Assembly (NCBI GenBank): GCA_018268715.1
Contig: JAFDVZ010000004.1
Location: 1-64,000 of the forward strand
Length of the DNA: 64,000 nucleotides
Reading direction: 5' to 3'
Source: Acidobacteriota bacterium
GTDB taxonomy: Bacteria; Acidobacteriota; Terriglobia; Bryobacterales; Bryobacteraceae
Shown: positions 61,390 to 64,000 of the stretch, one piece after another
How positions within the stretch are numbered: position 1 is the first letter of the stretch
Layout of the letters: every line of letters begins with the position of its first letter
Notes under the pieces: model-generated
Database searches by the model: none
Told to the model about the DNA's origin: nothing
Seen by the model: only the letters and a program-made list of their open reading frames with translations
Program-made: the position numbers and the translations under genes

Positions 61390-61890
61390 TCAAGCGCACG
61401 CGACGTTGGCGCCCAGCGTGTCCGCGTCAATCGCCGTCGTCTCGCTGCCGGCCCGCATCGCCCGCCTCGCGGACGAACTGCGCATCCGCCAGTGATGGCA
61501 CGTCGAGCTGATGATGCGCGTCACTTCCTGCAGGTCGAAAGGTTTGGCGAGCACGTCCCACGCGCCCAGGTTCAGCGCCTCGGCCCACAGCGTCTCATCG
61601 GCCAGCCGGGACGTCACAATCAGCAGCGGAGCATCGGCCTTGTGCGTGGTGGCCAGCAGCACCTGCCGCCAGCTTCCCTCGGTCTGCTCGGTGTCGCACA
61701 ACACCGCCGCGAACCGGCCCTTGGACAACATTCGCAACCCCGCCGTCACCGTCGACGCGCGAACCACTTTGCAGGTCTCTCCTAGCATCGTTTCCACCGT
61801 GTGCCTGTCGCCCTCGTGAGAGTCGATGCACAAAACCGAAGGCAAAACCGCCGCATGGGCGGACTTATTCAAAGCTATTTTAAGGTCCAT
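61390..61890 (-). CDS. Single-domain response regulator (receiver)
   Basis: Protein of 166 aa. The receiver domain occupies about residues 18-135: acidic start LCIDSHEGDRHTVETML, phosphoacceptor Asp in AAVLCDTEQTEGSW, Thr/Ser in LLIVTSRLAD and Lys in VLAKPFDLQEV. No output domain follows; the tail is basic and then Ala-rich. It could act through protein contacts. No histidine kinase is encoded nearby. The C-terminal stop leaves 57 bases to the M1 gene start on the same strand. Confidence 0.82.
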   Translation of the reverse strand: MDLKIALNKSAHAAVLPSVLCIDSHEGDRHTVETMLGETCKVVRASTVTAGLRMLSKGRFAAVLCDTEQTEGSWRQVLLATTHKADAPLLIVTSRLADETLWAEALNLGAWDVLAKPFDLQEVTRIISSTCHHWRMRSSSARRAMRAGSETTAIDADTLGANVACA

Positions 61891-62163
61891 TGTAGATACC
61901 TATTGAGTCTTCGGTTCGACTGAGACCGGACGCGACCCACGATGGTCGCCGGATGCACGGGAGGCCCGCTGAGCTAGGGGCCGACAGCTTCGACTCTTGC
62001 CCCCCAAGCGCCGAAGCTATTTTGGCTACAGTACGAGATTACCACCGAACCCTGGTAATCCACAATCATTTTCCGGCAAATCTCTCCGATTTTCTGAAAG
62101 AAAACCGTGCTGTAACGGATAGAGCGGGAATGGATCGATTCAGGGGCGGGAGGACTGCGGAGT

Positions 62164-62253
62164 TGGCGGAAAGGGTGGGATTCGAACCCACGAACGAGTC
62201 ACCCCGTTGGCGGTTTTCAAGACCGCTGCCTTCAACCGCTCGGCCACCTTTCC
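62164..62253 (-). tRNA. tRNA-Ser(UGA)
   Basis: On the minus strand the sequence folds as a tRNA with a long variable arm: acceptor GGAAAGG (62253-62247) pairs with CCTTTCC (62174-62168), the D-loop side contains GCCGAGCGG, the anticodon loop is CTTGAAA with anticodon TGA, and the T-loop is GTTCGAATC. The discriminator is G and a CCA end is encoded (62166-62164). The class II variable arm and TGA anticodon identify serine, reading UCA and related codons. It stands alone, in an otherwise gene-free stretch from 61891 to 62371. Confidence 0.95.
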
Positions 62254-62371
62254 GTCCCGTCCATTGTATCAAGCCACGCAAGCGGTCCCCCTCCCTGGCC
62301 TCAAATAATGCTTGATTCCAGCCTCAATCCGCGATATCGATAGGGTGTGCGCAGCGGCGGAGGCCGCTCCC

Positions 62372-63793
62372 ATGCAAACACTCCACGCCTCGCCCTACGC
62401 CGGCGAATGGTATCCGGCGGATCGGGCCGAACTCCGAGACCTGGTAACTGAGCTGTTAGCCAATTCCTCGGTCCGCACCGGTTCCTTCATTCGTCCCGGT
62501 GGGCTCGCATTCCTCGTTCCCCACGCCGCCCCGGTCTATTCCGGAACCGTCGCCGCGGCGTCATACCGCCACATCGCCGCCTATCGCCCCCGTCGCATCG
62601 TCGTGCTCGGTTTTTCCCACCGGCGCGGCGTCGAAGGCATCGGCATACCTCAGATTGAAACCATCTCGACGCCTCTCGGAGTCACCGAGATCGATTCGGT
62701 CGGCGGCCGCGAACTCACCAGCGCCGCGCCCTTCCATATCTCGCCCGAATCCCAGTTGTGCGACCATTCCGTCGAAATTCAGCTCCCATTCCTGCAAGCC
62801 GCCGCCCCCGAGGCCACGGTCCTGCCCTTATATGTCGGCCGTCTCTCGCCGGCCCAGCGCGCGGCCGCGGCCGCCCGTCTGCGATGGCTGCTCGATGGCG
62901 AAACCGTCTTTGTAGCCAGCTCCGATCTCACCCACTTCGGACGCGGTTTCGGCTATGTCCCGTTCCCAGTCAACGATGAAACCGGCCTCCGGCTCAAGGA
63001 ATTGGACGGCGGAGTCATCGGCGCGGCGGCCAGCATCGATCCCGATCTCTTTCTGGCCGAAATACAAAAGACGCGCGCCACCGTATGTGGTTTCGATCCA
63101 ATCGCGCTGTTGCTTGCGACTTTACAGGCCGCCCAGCGGGAAGAGATCTATCAGGAGACGCTCGACTACCAGACGTCGGCCGATATGACGTCGGATTACT
63201 CCCATTCGGTGAGCTACGGTGCCGCCGGCTATTTCCCCAGCTCGAGCTTCGAACTTAGCCCCGACGCCTGTCTCGCCCTAGCCAACAGCGCCGCGGCCAC
63301 GCTTGCCGACACCCGCGCCGCCGGCCGCCGCTCCATCGTCGAGCCCACCCATCCCACGCCCGAACTCAAGCAGAAGCTCGGCGCCTTTGTCACCGTTTAC
63401 CAGGACGGCCAACTTCACGGCTGCATCGGCCGCATTCACGACCCCGAGCCGCTCTATAAGACGATCCCCCGGCTCGCCCTCAGCGCCGCCACCGAGGACG
63501 CCCGTTTCGCCCCGCTCTCGCCCATCGGCAAGCTCACCGTCGAAGTCAGCATTCTCACCCCCATGAAGCGCATCGCCTCGCGGCGCCGCCTCATCGCCGG
63601 CGAACACGGCGGCCTGCTCGAATCCGGCCCCCGGTCCGGTCTCCTGTTGCCCAAGGTCGCCACTGAACACGGCTGGAACTCGGCCCAATTCCTCGACGCA
63701 CTGGCGCGCAAGGCGGGACTCTCGCCGGCCGCCTATGAATCCCGGGACGCGCGCCTGTCGGTGTTCCGGGCTCAGGTCTTTCAGGGCGAATGA
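62372..63793 (+). CDS. Fused MEMO1 (AmrB) and AMMECR1 (AmrA) protein
   Basis: Protein of 473 aa from the ATG at 62372, with GGAGG 8 bases upstream. Residues 1 to about 290 are a MEMO1-like domain: ASPYAGEWYPADRAELRDLV, AFLVPHAAPVYSGTVAA, VVLGFSHRRGVEG, and VFVASSDLTHFGRGFGY with His residues at the iron-site positions of Memo. Residues about 300-473 are an AMMECR1-like domain with GAFVTVYQDGQLHGCIGRIH and VEVSILTPMKRI, then SGLLLPKVATEHGWN. NCBI names the set AmmeMemoRadiSam. The radical SAM partner overlaps the stop codon by ATGA. The pathway product is unknown. Confidence 0.9.
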   Translation: MQTLHASPYAGEWYPADRAELRDLVTELLANSSVRTGSFIRPGGLAFLVPHAAPVYSGTVAAASYRHIAAYRPRRIVVLGFSHRRGVEGIGIPQIETISTPLGVTEIDSVGGRELTSAAPFHISPESQLCDHSVEIQLPFLQAAAPEATVLPLYVGRLSPAQRAAAAARLRWLLDGETVFVASSDLTHFGRGFGYVPFPVNDETGLRLKELDGGVIGAAASIDPDLFLAEIQKTRATVCGFDPIALLLATLQAAQREEIYQETLDYQTSADMTSDYSHSVSYGAAGYFPSSSFELSPDACLALANSAAATLADTRAAGRRSIVEPTHPTPELKQKLGAFVTVYQDGQLHGCIGRIHDPEPLYKTIPRLALSAATEDARFAPLSPIGKLTVEVSILTPMKRIASRRRLIAGEHGGLLESGPRSGLLLPKVATEHGWNSAQFLDALARKAGLSPAAYESRDARLSVFRAQVFQGE

Positions 63794-64000
63794 ACAGCGC
63801 GGCGTTCGCCGAAGCGTTGTCTATCGACGTCCGGGAAGCCGAACTGTACTCGCCGCTCGACGAGCGCCGCGTACGCTGCTTCGCCTGCGGCCACCAGTGC
63901 CCCATCTTCGAGGGTCAGCCCGGCGTCTGCCAGGTCCGTTTCAATCGCGGCGGCCGTCTGTACGCGCCCTGGGGCTACGTCCAGTCGGCCCAATGCGACC
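63790..64000 (+). CDS. AmmeMemoRadiSam system radical SAM enzyme, partial at window end
   Basis: First 70 codons of a gene that continues beyond the window. The N-terminus ELYSPLDERRVRCFACGHQC followed by PIFEGQPGVCQVRFNRGGRL is typical of the radical SAM member of this system, which opens with a Cys-rich segment before the CxxxCxxC cluster motif (not yet reached). It overlaps the MEMO1-AMMECR1 fusion gene by 4 bases, so all three functions are in one transcript. Confidence 0.88.
   Translation, partial: MNSAAFAEALSIDVREAELYSPLDERRVRCFACGHQCPIFEGQPGVCQVRFNRGGRLYAPWGYVQSAQCD

Noticed and set aside
61953..62315. 120-codon plus-strand frame across the tRNA region
   Set aside because: It reads through the antisense of tRNA-Ser.
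1..64000. CRISPR arrays, insertion sequences, integrases, attachment sites
   Set aside because: No regular spaced repeats, transposase or integrase motifs were seen on either strand.

Overview
The window is GC-rich, gene-dense bacterial chromosome, most likely from an acidobacterium of the Bryobacterales/Solibacter group. Four things point there: two secreted proteins ending in the 'Solibacter uncharacterized C-terminal domain' (TIGR03437 type), a VWFA-related lipid-free secreted protein of the acidobacterial type, an exported protein with a CxxCH/choice-of-anchor V start, and many lineage-specific secreted TPR proteins. The taxonomic call is inference from gene content. I found no plasmid, phage, insertion sequence or CRISPR. 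One tRNA gene (Ser, UGA) is present.

Layout. 0.2-5.7 kb (minus strand): tsaB, a secreted glycosidase-like protein and a large YVTN beta-propeller surface protein. 5.7-17.8 kb (plus strand): a DUF192 gene and then a tight Tad/Flp type IVc pilus operon with overlapping genes: TadD-like TPR lipoprotein, Flp pilin, a polytopic GT-C-like membrane protein, CpaB, CpaC secretin, TadG-like protein, two TadE-like pseudopilins, CpaE, CpaF, TadB, TadC. No prepilin peptidase gene lies inside it. 17.8-25.5 kb: a VWFA protein, then DUF1844, PhnP-like hydrolase, ribF, DUF3108, SGNH hydrolase and an unknown secreted protein, then a C45-type acyltransferase/peptidase. 25.5-30.8 kb: divergent uvrA and mutY, and a CxxCH/TIGR03437 secreted protein.

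30.9-39.7 kb is the most unusual stretch. Six small exported beta-rich proteins, two of them close paralogues in opposite orientation, surround a TPR membrane protein and lead into a periplasmic pilus-type chaperone gene and a 746-aa outer-membrane beta-barrel that carries C-terminal prealbumin-like domains. I read this as a divergent chaperone/usher-like surface-fibre system. The function is inference; the gene set is visible.

39.7-44.0 kb is a minus-strand operon, yebC-ruvC-unknown-tlpA-deoB, with 4-base overlaps at most joints. 44.1-58.3 kb holds hemQ, a TPR paralogue of the one in the fibre locus, a fused acyl ligase-ACP-acyltransferase, a Mesh1-like (p)ppGpp hydrolase, an SMP-30 protein, a Nudix hydrolase that seems to use a rare ATT start, mutS2, a secreted alpha/beta hydrolase and a winged-helix/TolB/TPR regulator. 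58.3-64.0 kb has a membrane protein, an M1 metallopeptidase, a receiver-domain protein, tRNA-Ser, and a fused MEMO1-AMMECR1 gene overlapping the start of its radical SAM partner, which runs off the end of the window.

A recurring regulatory feature is a -10-like hexamer ending 6-9 bases before the start codon, often with no Shine-Dalgarno sequence. This suggests many leaderless transcripts.
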